A stretch of 64,000 nucleotides of DNA. Source: Anisakis pegreffii (Eukaryota; Nematoda; Chromadorea; Rhabditida; Anisakidae). Both the position numbers and the translations under genes were made by a program. Below, piece by piece: positions 27,712-40,891 of the stretch. Location of the stretch: positions 62,001 through 126,000 of the forward strand of contig JAPYMA010000735.1 in assembly GCA_035041965.1 (NCBI GenBank), given 5' to 3'. Within the stretch, counting starts at the first letter, position 1. Each line of letters begins with the position of its first letter. The notes under the pieces are model-generated. The model was given only the letters and a program-made list of their open reading frames with translations, had not been told where the DNA came from and did not search any database.

Positions 27712-28675
27712 CGACCCAATATTCACTGAATGAGAGAATACTCACTCATACTAATCTCATCAAAAACAATAACGGCTGAAAAGTTCAGCAACAGAACGCG
27801 ATAAGTCTTCAAAAGCTGCTCACTCAATCACACGACTTTTTACCATCAAAATAAATTGCAACATGCAAAACGAACAAATCAAAAGAACGGTCAATCGAAA
27901 AGAGATTGTTCACTCTCAACGCAAAGCGTAAATGTCAATTGAATGCAAATGATATCACCACAGCAGTTATATAAAAGGCAATTCGAACATACTAATTTGA
28001 GCATATACGCATAAATGTACGTACAAAAACACTGAAAAAAATGCTTACGTAACAGCACAACTTTTCAAATCAATATACATATAACATCTCTGAGGCTTAA
28101 GAACAGCACATAACATTTTCAAGGAAAAGCCAAATCATCAACTTTGCATAAACGATATTGGAACAAATGTCAATTTAATGTTAATGACAAACATCAAACG
28201 TCAACAAGTCAAACTATTAGATTAATACACCATTCAACGAAAGTGCATTCTTATGACGAGAACGTATCCATTCCATTATCCTCCATACCTAAACTAACTA
28301 ATGCTCAACTGAGAGAGGTCAAAATTAATTAATGATGGCAATCAAATTCTTTAATGATTGAGACTAGGAAAATGTTGCATAAAGATTCTATGAATTACTT
28401 ATGCTACAGTTAAAGCTATGTCAGATGTTTTGAGAGTTTAGTAAAGGTCATTTCAATGAAATATGAATTTCATTTCGATTGAAAAGCAACGGAGACAAAC
28501 GGGTTAGTCACGGTGTTTATAATGACGAAATCAAGGTTTTGATACGACGGTAATTGGAATGCTAGGATAATGCAAATAAAACGATTGTAAGAAATATGTC
28601 AACAGAACAATTAATAATGTGAACACCGGTTTTGCATTGGAAAAGAAATATGATGAAAAACAACAATAGTTATTA
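27712..28675. other. Gap between small ORF and the eat-20-like gene
   Basis: Presumed 3' flank of the eat-20-like gene. No exon or RNA gene is visible. Confidence 0.5.
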
Positions 28676-31600
28676 TTAGATAAGTCGTTCCTCTTTCGTA
28701 ACTGTAGTCATTGGCATTGAAAACGAATTTGCTAAGACATTCTCTTCTCGCGCTGGATTGTACTTGCCGTGAAGTTTGCGACTTCGCTGGATGTATCGCA
28801 CGACGAACAGTGCGATCACAGCCAACAGCAGCAGAAAAACTGAAATGACATTGGCAATTGACTGCAGAAAGGATTGGGTGAGTAAAGCAATAACAAACGT
28901 TGAATGAATTGTTATACCGATTGCAATGACCAATGCGATGATCCACGAAGTGCTTGACGAGTCATCTGCGGCGGATGCTTTATGAGACTGATTCGAGTCG
29001 GGTTGGTAGGGTGTTGGTGTTGATGATGATGATGATGCATACGGATAATGATCAACTTCAGAGGTGACCACTTCGTTGCCCATCTCATCTTCGTCTTCTG
29101 GTGACGTTGTCGGTGGTTCTGAGCTCTGTTCCGCTTCAGTAGTAGTTGATATGCGCGACTGCTCGAAATTCGTTGTTGATACAACTATCGAACGCATAGT
29201 CTTAAATCAAATTCGTCTCATTCGGCCTATCGGAATGAAATACAATTCATGAACCGATTCAATCCAGCAGCAACATTTGAACCATCATATTTTTCATCTT
29301 GAATATGCGCTCATATCAAGTAATCGAATGCAATGACCATTCATAAGTTTATTTTTTCGAAAGTCTCGAAAAAGTAAAGAAAATTAAAAAAAAAAGAAAA
29401 AACATATGAGTTTCGAAGTTCCGAATAGGAAACAAATTAGAACGATGACCAACCGTCAATTGAGATGAGGGGATACTTGCTTCGGTTGTTGCTGTTTCTT
29501 CATTCGATGTTGTTTCCGAACCAAAACCTTCTGTTGATAACGGAACGTCAGTTTTTTCTGTTGTGGACGGTGACGTCTCGTCAGTGGGTAAGTCATAATC
29601 AGGCTCGGTTGGTAAATCCGTAGTGGGGGGCGTGTTCGTGAGCAATCTCTCTTCGAATGGTGACCATGGTAGTTCGGACTGATTTTGTTGCATATCAGTG
29701 AGCTTGGTAGCATTTACTGCGGGTGAAAACGGTTGCATTGTTGTTGTAAGTAGTTGTTCGGATGATAGATTTGTGAAGTTTGGTATGGTGAATGATGAGA
29801 ATGGTGGGAATAGAAGGGAAGTGCGATTGGGAGCAGATGAGAGATCCGCATCGGTTACTGATTCAGATGATGAGAGCACTTCGCTGGAATCGTTGCTACT
29901 TGAGTGCTTTGATGATCCGGTTGCATTCGTCAAACCTGGGAATATAAAACCACTCAATAATTGGCGATTCAGTTCGTCAGTCGATGTAAGGTCTTGTTGT
30001 TGTGTTGTTGTGAGTTCGTTAGCTGTTCCACTTGGTTCAGTCGTTGTTCTGCAATTAATTGAAATATTCCACATTTGCACATTGAGTTTTTTCTTGAACC
30101 AATCTGTACTCTTACCACCGGTCAATACTCGCAGAGCATAACGTTCAAAATGCAGCAATATTTTACAATAGCTCATTGGATTGGAACTATGAATAAAAAA
30201 GAATACCAGCAATAAACTGAACACGTTGTATTTTTTTTTCAAATAATGTGAGATGAAGGGATTTAAGGAATGAATAATATCTCTTAGATGAAAGGTGAAT
30301 GTGTTACGAACATTGAATGAAGAAGCGTTGGTGAATCGGTATTCAAATGTGGGAAGGGAAGTTCACCAGAAACATTGAACGGCGATTCTTCATTAGTTTT
30401 GTTCATCACTGAACTACGATTGAATAATCCACTCAAAACTGATATATTACTTCCGATTTTGGTCGCATTGACACCAGTTGGTTGTGATATATTGAGAGTC
30501 GACGGTTTCACTGCGATCAGTGGTGGTAGTGATGTAAAAGGGCCAGCTTGCATGGCCAACTCCAAACAGTTTACCCATTCTAAAATACATAAATGATCAG
30601 ATTTATATCTATCGGAGTTTCGATCGACACTTTCAGGTGGCTTTGATAGTGATGCAGATAGGGGATGGAAATAGTCATTAAGACTGAAGAATGCGAAAAT
30701 TAATCGAAGTGAAATGTTTCAGTGTTCACCGTTGTGATCGTTAGCGCATTCACAAAGATATGAAGCGTTGACGGGGACTGGTGAGATGAGCATTAAGCTG
30801 TTCGGGTCGAGACGACATCGAGCACGTTCACCGAATACGGCACACGTTGATGCTCTAAAATTCAACAACTACAAAATCTCTCCGCCATCATCAAACAACA
30901 CTTTCGAAACAACCCCAATGACAATCTATTCCTCTGCAAACTTCGTTAGTGACGTGACTGCTGGAAGCATGGCAACAACCCCGCTCCTTTGTACATAATT
31001 ATTTATTGGCACAATAACACACATTTATCTAAATTCTGCATTGCTTAACTGCTGAACTGCATGAAGCAAGTTTTTTTTTGCGAATTACTAGAATATGAGT
31101 GTCGAAGATGTGCATCCAGAGAGAACTTCATAAAATGGGATCTTTTTCGAGTGTCGACCACTGATGTTTACTGAATGAAAGTCAGCTAGAGTTAACAAAT
31201 GGTAATCTTGTTATTGAGCTGAGACAGCGAGAAATTCATTGTGAGTGTGAAATACGAAGAAGTAAGATAATCATAAAATTTGATTGAATAACACTCACTC
31301 AGCGCAAACATCCATCAGGTTACAGTTGATACCCGTTGTGCCAGGTAAACACTGACAGAGAGCTGTTCCGTTGACAAGCTCACAGGAACCTCCGTTTTCG
31401 CACAATGGATCGCAGATTGCCTTAGAATACAATAAACTCATCCATCATTCTTCCACAAATCGCAAACACGCAAGAATGTGATGTCATACGAAATCACGAA
31501 CAGCTTTTAAATAATCATGCGCTTTTTCCTGAGATATTCCGCATTATCGATGACAGCGCTGACAAGACCGTTTGCTAGTGGTCGCTCGAGAAAGCAAAAC

Positions 31601-34600
31601 TAAACCGATTTGTACTCATCTTAACCACAAACGAACAGTTCGTTAAATTGACTAACTTGTTCGCAAAGAATACCAGTGACTCCGAAGGGACATTCACAAA
31701 TGGGTTCTGCCCCTGATATACGACACACGCCACCGTTCATACATGGCATTGTCGCACAAGCACTAAATTCACATCGTTCACCGTTGAAACCCTCTAAGCA
31801 TAAACAACTCGCCTGTAATTAAATGCGATAATCAAATAAATTAAAACTCATCCATCTACAGCCATTCTTTTTTAAACAATATCAATAGACCGCCTCTTGT
31901 ACGAAGCTCTATAATTCAAGAGAAATAAACCAATTTACACACCTGTCCATCTGGTGCAAGAACACAAGTGCCATTATTAAGACATTCAACTTGAGCACAT
32001 GGTTGGGTATTCAATGTTCTCGGTGTCATTTCAAATACTGACGGTGTTGTAAAAGCAGTTTGATTGGCCGATTGATTATTAATAGAGAGCCGTGTCTGCT
32101 CATCAGTGGAGTTGGCCACGAGCCTATGCATAAACGATCGAGAATTTGATGCATCTGCACTGGATGGTACAATAGTGGTGATATCAGAAACGGATGACGA
32201 TGACGACGTTCCGCTACCTGCTAATTATATCTCAAGTGTCAATCGTTCGAATAGATCTGTCCCCAAGCAGAATGCAGAAAAAAAATTGAAATTCATTTGT
32301 AGGATGAAAACTGGAGATTGCAAGCGAACTTTGCTCTATCAGAAAATGAATATCAGAAGATTGTGTTCTTTAGAAAAACAAGTAACTACCATCAACAATA
32401 CTTTCAAACGCTCAAGCAATGAACTCACTAAACGAAGCGCTCATATTATAACCTTTATGATGGATTAGTTGTTCAGCGCCCGATAATGTTCTAGCATCAC
32501 ATCCACACTCGAAAGATGTCGACTGGAAGAGATTTGTGTTCAGCGATGGCGGACATCCCAAAATTTGCTCATTTTCAATTGTCAGATTACGAAAACATCT
32601 TGGTCCACGACCTAAACAAAAACAAAATATTGCACTCATTTATTCAATTCAACATCAAAATTCTTGATACGTGTTGAAAATTCGACATTCCATCCATGTT
32701 CTAAATAAGAAACAAACAATCGGTCACTTCATCACTGACAAACCTGAACCTTAAATTTCTAAGTTAAGCACTCATTTCACTAGTTCAATTATTTCTTCTC
32801 TTAATCAGCATTTTCGCTTTTCTATCTTTTGAGACTGAGAAAAAACACAGAAAAGTCCCCGGGAACATAACACTGATTATCCCGGGAACAGCAAGCAAGC
32901 AATTCGTTTTAATAGAGAGAAGAGGATATACCGGCAAGGATTCGAACCGAGAACGTTCGTGGATCCTTGGTGGGTGGAAAGCGTACTTTCGAAACAACTG
33001 ATCCCGAAACGTTGCACAGTAGAGAATCTTCGGATAGTCTCCAAGAGAACTTTGACCAGTCATTTGCTAAAACATCAGACCTGTGAATAATTCGTTACGA
33101 CGCGTCCAAAATTGGACTGGAAAACCGTCGATTATTATTGAAGAGATAACGATGAGCGATTCGTGGTAACGATGAGATTAGGACAACGATGAGTTTGAAT
33201 GTGCTTATGATTGACAGCGAACATCCCATATTTATCATTTCCTAGAAAGGCGAACTGCTCTCTGATGATTGACAATTGACAATTTTTCAGAAACAGTCCG
33301 GAGCTTCATCACAAATGTATGAATATTGGGCACTTTTGGATAAAGAATAGCCTCTAGCGAAGCCTCAGCCTGAGCTGAGGTCAGTTCGAAGTTTTCAGAC
33401 CATTGGGTTCCTCATTATTGCAATCGATTATGATTGCATGAAAAGCTGTTGTATATGATAAGCTCAATTTAAGCTGATTTGGATGGTTCTTAGTCTTTTC
33501 GGGCGTGTTTTATTCACTCTCATGACTATTACATGCGAATATCGTTCTCTTGATGAGTTTTTCTCATTCATTTCGTCTCACTTCACTTCACAGTTCGAAT
33601 CAGTTTCTTATTCTGTAGCATATAGTATTTAGTGGATGCGTTGACGAGTGTTGACAGCCAAAATCAACAATACACCAGTCGAATATTATTGCTCAACAAC
33701 GTTCGACAATGAAATGATCAATTATAGAGTGTATTTGATAGAATGAGAATTTGATTTTGATTGTTGAGTGAAATGAATGAGAAATTAGTAAAAGAGAACA
33801 CTTTTGGTGATAAAAGCTATGAGAGCGATTGTAATAACAAGGATAAGAATGAAAACTCTGCTAAAACGAATGAAAACCATGTTAAACCCGGACGAGCTAA
33901 TGATACTCAGAAAATAGGATAATGAAAAGTGTTGCCATCAACTAACCGCATTTATATTCACGAGCTAAAAAGCACCATCACAATAGCGTTCTATCACAAC
34001 ACGAAACTGCACGAAATACTAATTTCCCGACCCCCTTCATTACCCGTTGACACCTCCAAATTACACAAAATGAGTAATTTCACCCCCTGTGAGAACCACT
34101 GGTATAAAGCATGTCATCATGTTATTTGCACATTCCACATTGACGTTACACTGAATCGCTCGAAATTATTCATGATAAACATAGGCAGCCCAAGAAAACT
34201 AACATCCTTTAGAAGAGGTACATTCACCCAGGTGATTGCCATTCGAACTATCGACAACTGTTAACAATACAGTTGACTGTGACGATTTGGACCTAAATTT
34301 TGAATCGATTATTTTCGAGTATAAAGCATAGCGAATACTAATCCTCATTACCCTAATGTACTCATTAATCTATAGAAAACATCTCAGTGCATCTTCAGGC
34401 GGGAATAATATTTGCAAATCAATTTCAAAATTGAAGTAAATTAAACGACGGCTAACGAACGGAATAAAGTTGTAAGTTCCAGTCCACGGCAGAACACCTC
34501 CATCAACTACCCACGATACTCGTCCAGCTTTTGCATCACTGAAATGCTGTACACCTTGATCCTGCGTCCTTACTGGCAGTGGAACGTCTGAAGTAGTGTA

Positions 34601-35187
34601 GCATTGGATCAACACTGTTTCAATATAGTGCACAAGGGTTGCTTGTCATTCACACTGATTCATTGTTTTCGTTTCAGAATTACTTCCTTATCGCTATCGG
34701 CAACTGAATTTATTTCAAGAATGTATTTGAATCCGGACCTTAATCGTCCTACACATCCATCTATTGTCAAGCAGCACGATGATATATGTTCACTACCGGT
34801 TCATCAGTGTAAATAAACAAATCTTTCTGCATTATGCTATGTTTAATTGCTCACTTCACTGGATCGCTCGTTTTGGCATACAACTCTAATTGTAAGCACA
34901 ACTGGCAAAGAAAATAAGTAACTTTCAACAGCTCTTTTGACGCTTTGGGTTATTGCTCTGGTATGAAAAGCGAATGAGTGAAGACTGAACACAGTTATGA
35001 ATTCAAAATCGGGTTTTTCAATCTTAAATAAATTGCAACTGTAAACAAAAAGAGAACACAGCCAGAAATCTACGCTGAGTTTAAAAGAAATCATTGTCGA
35101 ACGATCGAATAACCGATTTGTATGTGTGTTCAGATTGGAAAAGAAAAACTTACAAGACAAAAGCATAATTAAGTGAATAAGCCACAT
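28676..35187 (-). CDS. eat-20: Crumbs-family transmembrane protein, EAT-20-like
   Basis: Thirteen exons, minus strand: 35154-35187, 34381-34587, 32932-33066, 32671-32700, 32453-32611, 31943-32217, 31657-31812, 31299-31420, 30730-30854, 30312-30579, 29454-30186, 28918-29200, 28676-28839. Every junction is phase-consistent and the product is 896 residues. Order: signal peptide MWLIHLIMLLS; a laminin-G-like region (about 20-180, ending PRCFRNLTIENEQ); three canonical EGF modules (about 262-366) and a fourth, longer one whose last cysteine comes from the next exon; a Ser/Thr/Asn-rich mucin-like stalk (about 420-830) with many N-glycosylation sequons; one membrane segment (834-856); a 40-residue tail. 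The tail has GKYNPAREE, matching the Crumbs FERM-binding region, and ends EERLI, the Crumbs PDZ-binding end. Known: C. elegans EAT-20 is a Crumbs-tailed EGF protein of pharynx and other apical surfaces needed for efficient feeding. EAT-20 is preferred over CRB-1 because CRB-1 has many more EGF and LamG modules. Confidence 0.92.
28840..28917 (-). other. eat-20: 78-nt in-frame intron splitting the membrane helix
   Basis: The intron (donor GTATAAC, acceptor ATTTCAG) is a multiple of three and contains no in-frame stop, so the unspliced frame stays open. Removal joins WIIALVIAI to VFLLLLAVIALFVV, making one clean 23-residue helix. An inner CTGCAG at 28862 would shift the frame and is rejected as the acceptor. 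Confidence 0.85.
32671..32700 (-). other. eat-20: 30-nt microexon in the eat-20-like gene
   Basis: The sequence between an acceptor TTATTTAG and a donor GTATCAAG is 30 bases. It accepts a phase-1 end upstream (GCC G) and leaves a phase-1 end for exon 5, giving ILAEHGWNVEFSTRRGPRCF across the three exons. The result completes the laminin-G-like end. Confidence 0.65.
34019..34102 (-). mobile_element. hAT-MITE-like dispersed repeat copy
   Basis: On the minus strand it begins CAGTGGTTCTCACAG, a typical hAT-type terminus, and continues into the block shared with 12947-13014. It sits in the intron between exons 2 and 3 of the eat-20-like gene. No transposase gene is present. Confidence 0.5.
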
Positions 35188-38100
35188 ATTGGCGACAATA
35201 AAATCTACACAACGACGATTCGTTATGATTGGGACTACTAGGTGACTGAAAGCGATTCGATTCGTCACGTATCAACAAAATATTCACGTAGATAAAACGA
35301 GTGCGCCACGTTGAAAGCTGTTTAAAATGATGATTCTATATACATATCTGAAATAAAAACGAAATTAATTGAATTGTTGACAGTGAAATAACGCGCAGAA
35401 TTAGGTGATGACGAAGTAAGCATTGATCACTTAGAAATCGATTGAGATAGCTTGGTGCATTTGAAAAGGATAAAATTGGCCAGTGCTGATGGTTTGTGAA
35501 TTAGAAATATGTGACCTCGAACGGATGAAAAAAGTGTAATCGCTGAGAACGAAGAGACTTGAAGGTCATTCGTCACTAATACATTAGGTGATTCGGTTAG
35601 TGATGAAGGAAGCAGTCAATAACTGACGAAAACGGCTTGTTCATTCCATAAACAATCTTAGATGATGAATTCATTTTTACTTCGGTGTTTTCGAAATGAT
35701 CTTGAAAAATATATCACCTAAAGACGGAGTTGGAAGACTTCTTAAAATTTTTCGTTCGTGACCCTTCACATACTGAAGCAAACAAACGATGATAAGAGAG
35801 GAACACTGACTGGAATTCCCGTGAATATTCTCAACTTATAATTTGAAAGTTGAAGTATGAAAAATTCAAAGTACTCCATGTCGAATCATTTCAAAAGTGC
35901 ATTTTCATACACAAATTCACCACTTCAAAAACGGAATCACCCTATCATCACATCAATTCAATTCGAACGTAATCATTTGCTCCTGTTTTACATCAATAAT
36001 CGACATTATTTATTCATCACATCGTGCAATTCACAGAAACAGAACACCTCAACGGCAACAATGAATTGTTTTATGGTACTGATGTAAACATCTTGTGATT
36101 TGATGGATTTTGCAGCTGATCAGGCATTCTGATCTAATTACTAAGACTCGAACAGTTTAAAAGTTTCCAAGGCGAAGCTCTTCATCGTGCAGCTCTTGCG
36201 ATGCTCTATTGACTACGCTTTCAAAATTTGCAGTATATTCCAGTCGGAATTTGCAATATATTCAACGTTGCAAAAGAATATTATTGCCTTTTCGTTTTCG
36301 TGTGCGTTTATTATTTGTTATGTTGCAATCCATTTTCTAGAGTTTATTTGTACTGTTTTGTTTGTCTTTGGATAATGAAAAGTTGTAAGTGGATGGCTTG
36401 TACTGCCACATCTTATCTCAGTAACAAGTTAAAAACGATGTATAATTCAGTTACTGCTAATGACCAATCATGGTGTTAATTTTGATTATTGTTACTCCCG
36501 ATGGCCCGATAATACTACTTGATTTATCACAACTTTTTTTTTCAACGTCAGTCAGTGTTGAACCGAACCATGAAATCTGCAGTGAGCACAATAAAACATA
36601 CAATTGTGCAACCGTAATAATAACAAAAAAACATAGAATGAGCAATTATAAACCCAATAGCATTATTACAGCTATCAAAATCGCTGGGAATTACGCTTTC
36701 GTTTGCAGTGATTTCATCGGTGAGATAACATCGTAAAATTTCGTTCGCAAGTGATCGAATCACAACTGCAATGATTCAGAGAATGAGATCGAATTTATTA
36801 TTGTTTAAAATCGCTCAGTTTTCCGCGAGTTAAGTGCTGATATTGAACTTCGTAATCACCCGATTACTGATGCAGTTATATTTTTATCCGACTATAAACG
36901 ATCAATCTCATGCTTTAAAAAATCCGAAAGATGTATAACTAATCTGTGCGTGCCTATTGGAACATAACAACGATGCAGATGATATTCGGTCCATAATTAG
37001 CACATTTACCTACATGAAATTCATCATATTCATTCAAAATTCTTGTTCTCTAAAGAATGAAAATGAGAATGGACACTTGTGGCATTCCGAAATAGGTTTA
37101 CACACGCCATTACTTGTATTTGTATTGACGGTTATTCGTGCACAAGTTGTTGATCGAATAAGTCAAGATCTGATTCATCACAGAGCAATGCTCTTAAGAC
37201 ACTAGTTAGATTCAGTGCACAATTTGAAAAGTACGAAATTTTCTTCACCCATAATCGAAAACAGTATTGCGTGACTGTAACATTTCACATATGTCACGAG
37301 GAAAATATTTAAATGCGGACGAAATAAGGAATTGATTAAGCAGTTCGAAAATGACTTTATTAGTCAGTGATGAGCAACATTCGATGTGATCATTTTCACG
37401 AGTGAAATGAAAGTGGATCACTCCACAACGCACCAATTAAATCGCTTTCTCATTCATTACCACACATCCAATTCTCATTCACAATGTGAAAACTTTCAGC
37501 AGAAATAAGCTTCAACAATATTAAATCCCTCTTCGGAATCTAAATACTGAAGAGACCGTCAAGGATATTCAATCCTAACCACACTTCTCAATAAATCAAA
37601 TAGACAGTATTCAGCTGCGCCATGAAAATGAGGTGTGTTCCAGAGAGGGTATGTCATATTCTCCACGAATAATTATTCTCTCTGTAATTAGTCGTGTTTT
37701 TGTAATTGTTCAAGCACATTGCATGAAAAACATCTGAAAATAAGACCATTTCTTTTGTAGTTCGGTGTTAAGTCGCATAAAAAACTATTGTGTGTCTATT
37801 TCATAAAGGTACTACTTTTCCGTCATCTGCACTGAAGTTAACTCTCTACTTGCGATGAATAAAGCAGACAAGGGCGCTCTTAACACAAAACTGAAGTAAT
37901 GCTATTGAACAGAATGACATCTACTCATACACATACACAGACAACCACACCGATGAATAAACACACTCACCTCCGTAGATGATCAAAGAAACTGGTACTC
38001 AAATGACACAAACTGATGATGAACATTATGGAAAATTGTAATGAAGGATTTCCAAATGATTGTGAGAAAAAGAGTGAAGACACTTGCGCAATCTGAATAG

Positions 38101-39897
38101 AATGAAGAAAACAGCACGAGCCGGAGCTTGTTGTTAGTACCGGAATGTGCAGTTACTCGAATGAGCTACTCGTTCTAAGGCCGTTAATTAAAAAATATCT
38201 AAGTGCTTCAGCATACAAAATTTTCAGTGCTCACAGATGAACCATAGAATTAAATCTTGAATCAAAGCAACGCAGAGTATTATAAATATCGAAAGAAGAC
38301 CGAAATAATTTCGAACCGAGATTTCTTGCTGAATACGAAGTGTGCAGTGGTCAAGTGGATGATATATTTTTTAAGAGTCACGAAACACAACTGTAAGCGA
38401 CTGGGTAATTGTACGAAGCTGATAATGACTTGTGAGAAATATGTGAGTTTTCGTTTGTTCTTTTTTTCGAGGTAAGATATTTATCTAGCATTGACTGAGA
38501 AATATCATACGATCGTATGTACATAGAAACAATTCAACGTACATAACGCTATGGAACTGGATTTTATGATGAAACGAACAATTGATTTATGATAACAATT
38601 CTAAAACCGAACTTCTTCGAATGCTTCCAATGAATGGAAAATTTCATTGAAAAAAAGAAGAATCATGATGGATGCGTTTCTTGAATTGGAAATTTCAATC
38701 GCAATACGAATCCAACAAAACAAAAAAAAACAACAACAGATTTCTCAAAAGCGACACTCCTATCGTGAACATACGAGAAAGCATGAAAACTACAAAGTTA
38801 TTCATAAATAAATCAAATGAGATATCAGTCGTAAAAACGTGTTATTTTTATCAATAACAGTTATATCTCTCAAAATAGTGTCTGAATGAATTGGACTGAT
38901 TCAAATATAAAAATTGAAAATGATGGTATGAAAAATACGCAAGTGAAACACTTTGGTTTGTTCGTGTATAAGCGAGTGAGCGAATAGCGTAATTTACACA
39001 TAGCAACATTACAGCAACTGAAATTATTATGACAGCACAAACTGTACACTGACAATGTCTTGTTAAGACGAACTGATGAAAACTTGGAATTGGGTAGAGG
39101 CAGTCAAGTGTGTTTCAGAGTGACAAATGCAACGCAATCATTAAGACTGTTCAGTTTAGAAGTTCAATGGTTTATTGAAGAGTTGAATGAAGAGTTCAGT
39201 TCATTGATAATTTAGTTTATAATAGAGTGCTTGCTGTACACAGCTAATAATTGAATCGCATTGTTGTCTAAATGTTCGCATAACCGCCTGTTGCAATGTA
39301 ATGCAAAACAACACTGAGATAAGAACCGATATCGCCAATTAATCACAGCTGCACGCATCAGTATTGTGATGTACTCCTCAGGCATTGAATCAGCTCGTTG
39401 CGTGACAAGACTACTGCTAATATAATACAACAATTTCTAACCGTTTACGAACCAAAGCCATATTATAAAGCATAGAATAAAGGTAGATTCCGCATTCATC
39501 ACAGCTCAACATTATAGAGTGTGAGCTGCTCAGTGCTCAGAATTTTGAATTTAAATGATATGGCTCAGTTTCACCGCATCTCATGGCTCAGTTTTGTCTA
39601 TTGAACGTCAACGCTTTCTCAAACTCGGATTCAGCGTTGGGTTAATATTCGATGAAAAACGATTGAGCTCAAATTGACTAACAATAAGAGTTGCCAAGGC
39701 ATCAAGCTTTCAGTGAGGCTTGCTTGAGGCTGGTTTAACTAGAAGTTAAGCAGTGATCCTTTTATGTAGGCGCTGGTCAGTTGCATTTCGGGAAGTGCTT
39801 AACTGAGAAGATGAGAAGTCATTATATAGTGATCACATAACAGCTAGAGATTATTTGTGAACAGGACTCAAATATTGGATTCGTCTGAACTAAACAT

Positions 39898-40063
39898 ATG
39901 ACACGTAACACTACCATTCAATGGGATTATTTGCAGTCGTCGATTGGATGTTTATTTGGGGATTACGTAACCAGATCGATCGATCCAAGGACAATTTCAT
40001 TGAGGATGCAAAAAAGCGAAACGAAGAATTGCGCTGAGTCACGATTCCTGACCAGTGTGAGTT
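39898..40063 (+). other. Possible first exon of an unrecognised gene
   Basis: The frame opens ATG ACA CGT AAC and reads through QSSIGCLFGDYVTRSIDP to a strong donor-like site GTGAGTTTAC at about 40056-40065. GC content is above that of the flanks, and the minus strand is broken by stops. No downstream partner exon was identified and no family is recognised. Confidence 0.2.
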
Positions 40064-40245
40064 TACTACAAATAACTACTGACAAGTACGAACACTCGAC
40101 TCGAGTTATCGACAAACAGCGAATAATCAATCACCTATGCATATTCAGTAACGACTGGCTTTTTTGATGATCTGTTGCAATATCAGTACCAAGTCATCAG
40201 ACAAGAACATGTCTCATCAACATTTCAAGTGAAACACTTTCAAAC

Positions 40246-40282
40246 GATCCTCAGCAACTAGTGCTTACCATAACACACGTAA
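40246..40282 (+). repeat. Copy 1 of a diverged direct repeat
   Basis: About 36 bases (ATCCTCAG...GCTTACCATAACACA...GTAA) are repeated at 40856-40891 with about five substitutions and no gaps by eye. This level of match is unlikely by chance in 64 kb. Confidence 0.5.
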
Positions 40283-40855
40283 AAGCGTATTATGTTGAAT
40301 GTCCTACTTCTATCAGTAGCTAATAGGTCGCATAATTTGACTTAATGAATATCGATTCATGAGTTAGCCAAATAATTAACGAACACTGCATCGTGAATGA
40401 AATTATATGAGACGATGACTGAAAATTTTGTAGAGTAAATATACGTGAGACGAAGACACTCATCGAAAACAAATCTGCAAAGCATTTTTGTGTGAATAAT
40501 AGCGATTGAAGAGTTGAATGAATGGGTATTGAAAAGACTGAATAAATGAAATATTTAATTGCAGTGGTAAACATAACAGTAATGAAATCATAAATATGAA
40601 TAGAATGGAATTAATAAAATGTAATGGCACAACACGAATGCGTTGTTATTTTGATAGATCACAGCAAGATATAGACGAGACGAACTCACCAATGGGAAAA
40701 TATTTCAATGAAATATCAATCAAAAAATATTTCGTTTAACGTTTTGGTATCGCTTCCAGTGAACGAATGAATTCATGCCTATCATAGCGGAATACTGATC
40801 CTTACTGGTTTCAAAAATTGTATTATTTAAAAACAGCCGAAGAATTTTAAAAAAA

Positions 40856-40891
40856 TCCTCAGGAAGGAGCGCTTACCATAACACAAGTAAT
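40856..40891 (+). repeat. Copy 2 of the diverged direct repeat
   Basis: Matches 40246-40282 over 36 bases without gaps. The matching block is bounded by unrelated sequence, so it may be the remnant of a larger dispersed element. Confidence 0.5.

Noticed and set aside
28840..29200. Unspliced reading of the last eat-20 exons as a 173-residue two-helix protein
   Set aside because: A good donor and acceptor remove 78 in-frame bases and restore a single Crumbs-like helix; the longer reading is kept only as a possible retained-intron form.
29698..30141. 147-codon plus-strand ORF
   Set aside because: Antisense shadow of the long Ser/Thr-rich exon of the eat-20-like gene.
32931..32950. tRNA-like T-arm (GGTTCGAATCC on the minus strand)
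   Set aside because: The T-stem does not pair, no acceptor-stem partner exists upstream, and the stretch lies inside a phase-consistent coding exon of the eat-20-like gene (RTFSVRILA).
24836..33375. 16-base near-match (AAGCCTCAG(C/T)CTGAGC) at 24836-24851 and 33360-33375
   Set aside because: One mismatch in 16 bases is expected many times by chance in 64 kb on both strands.
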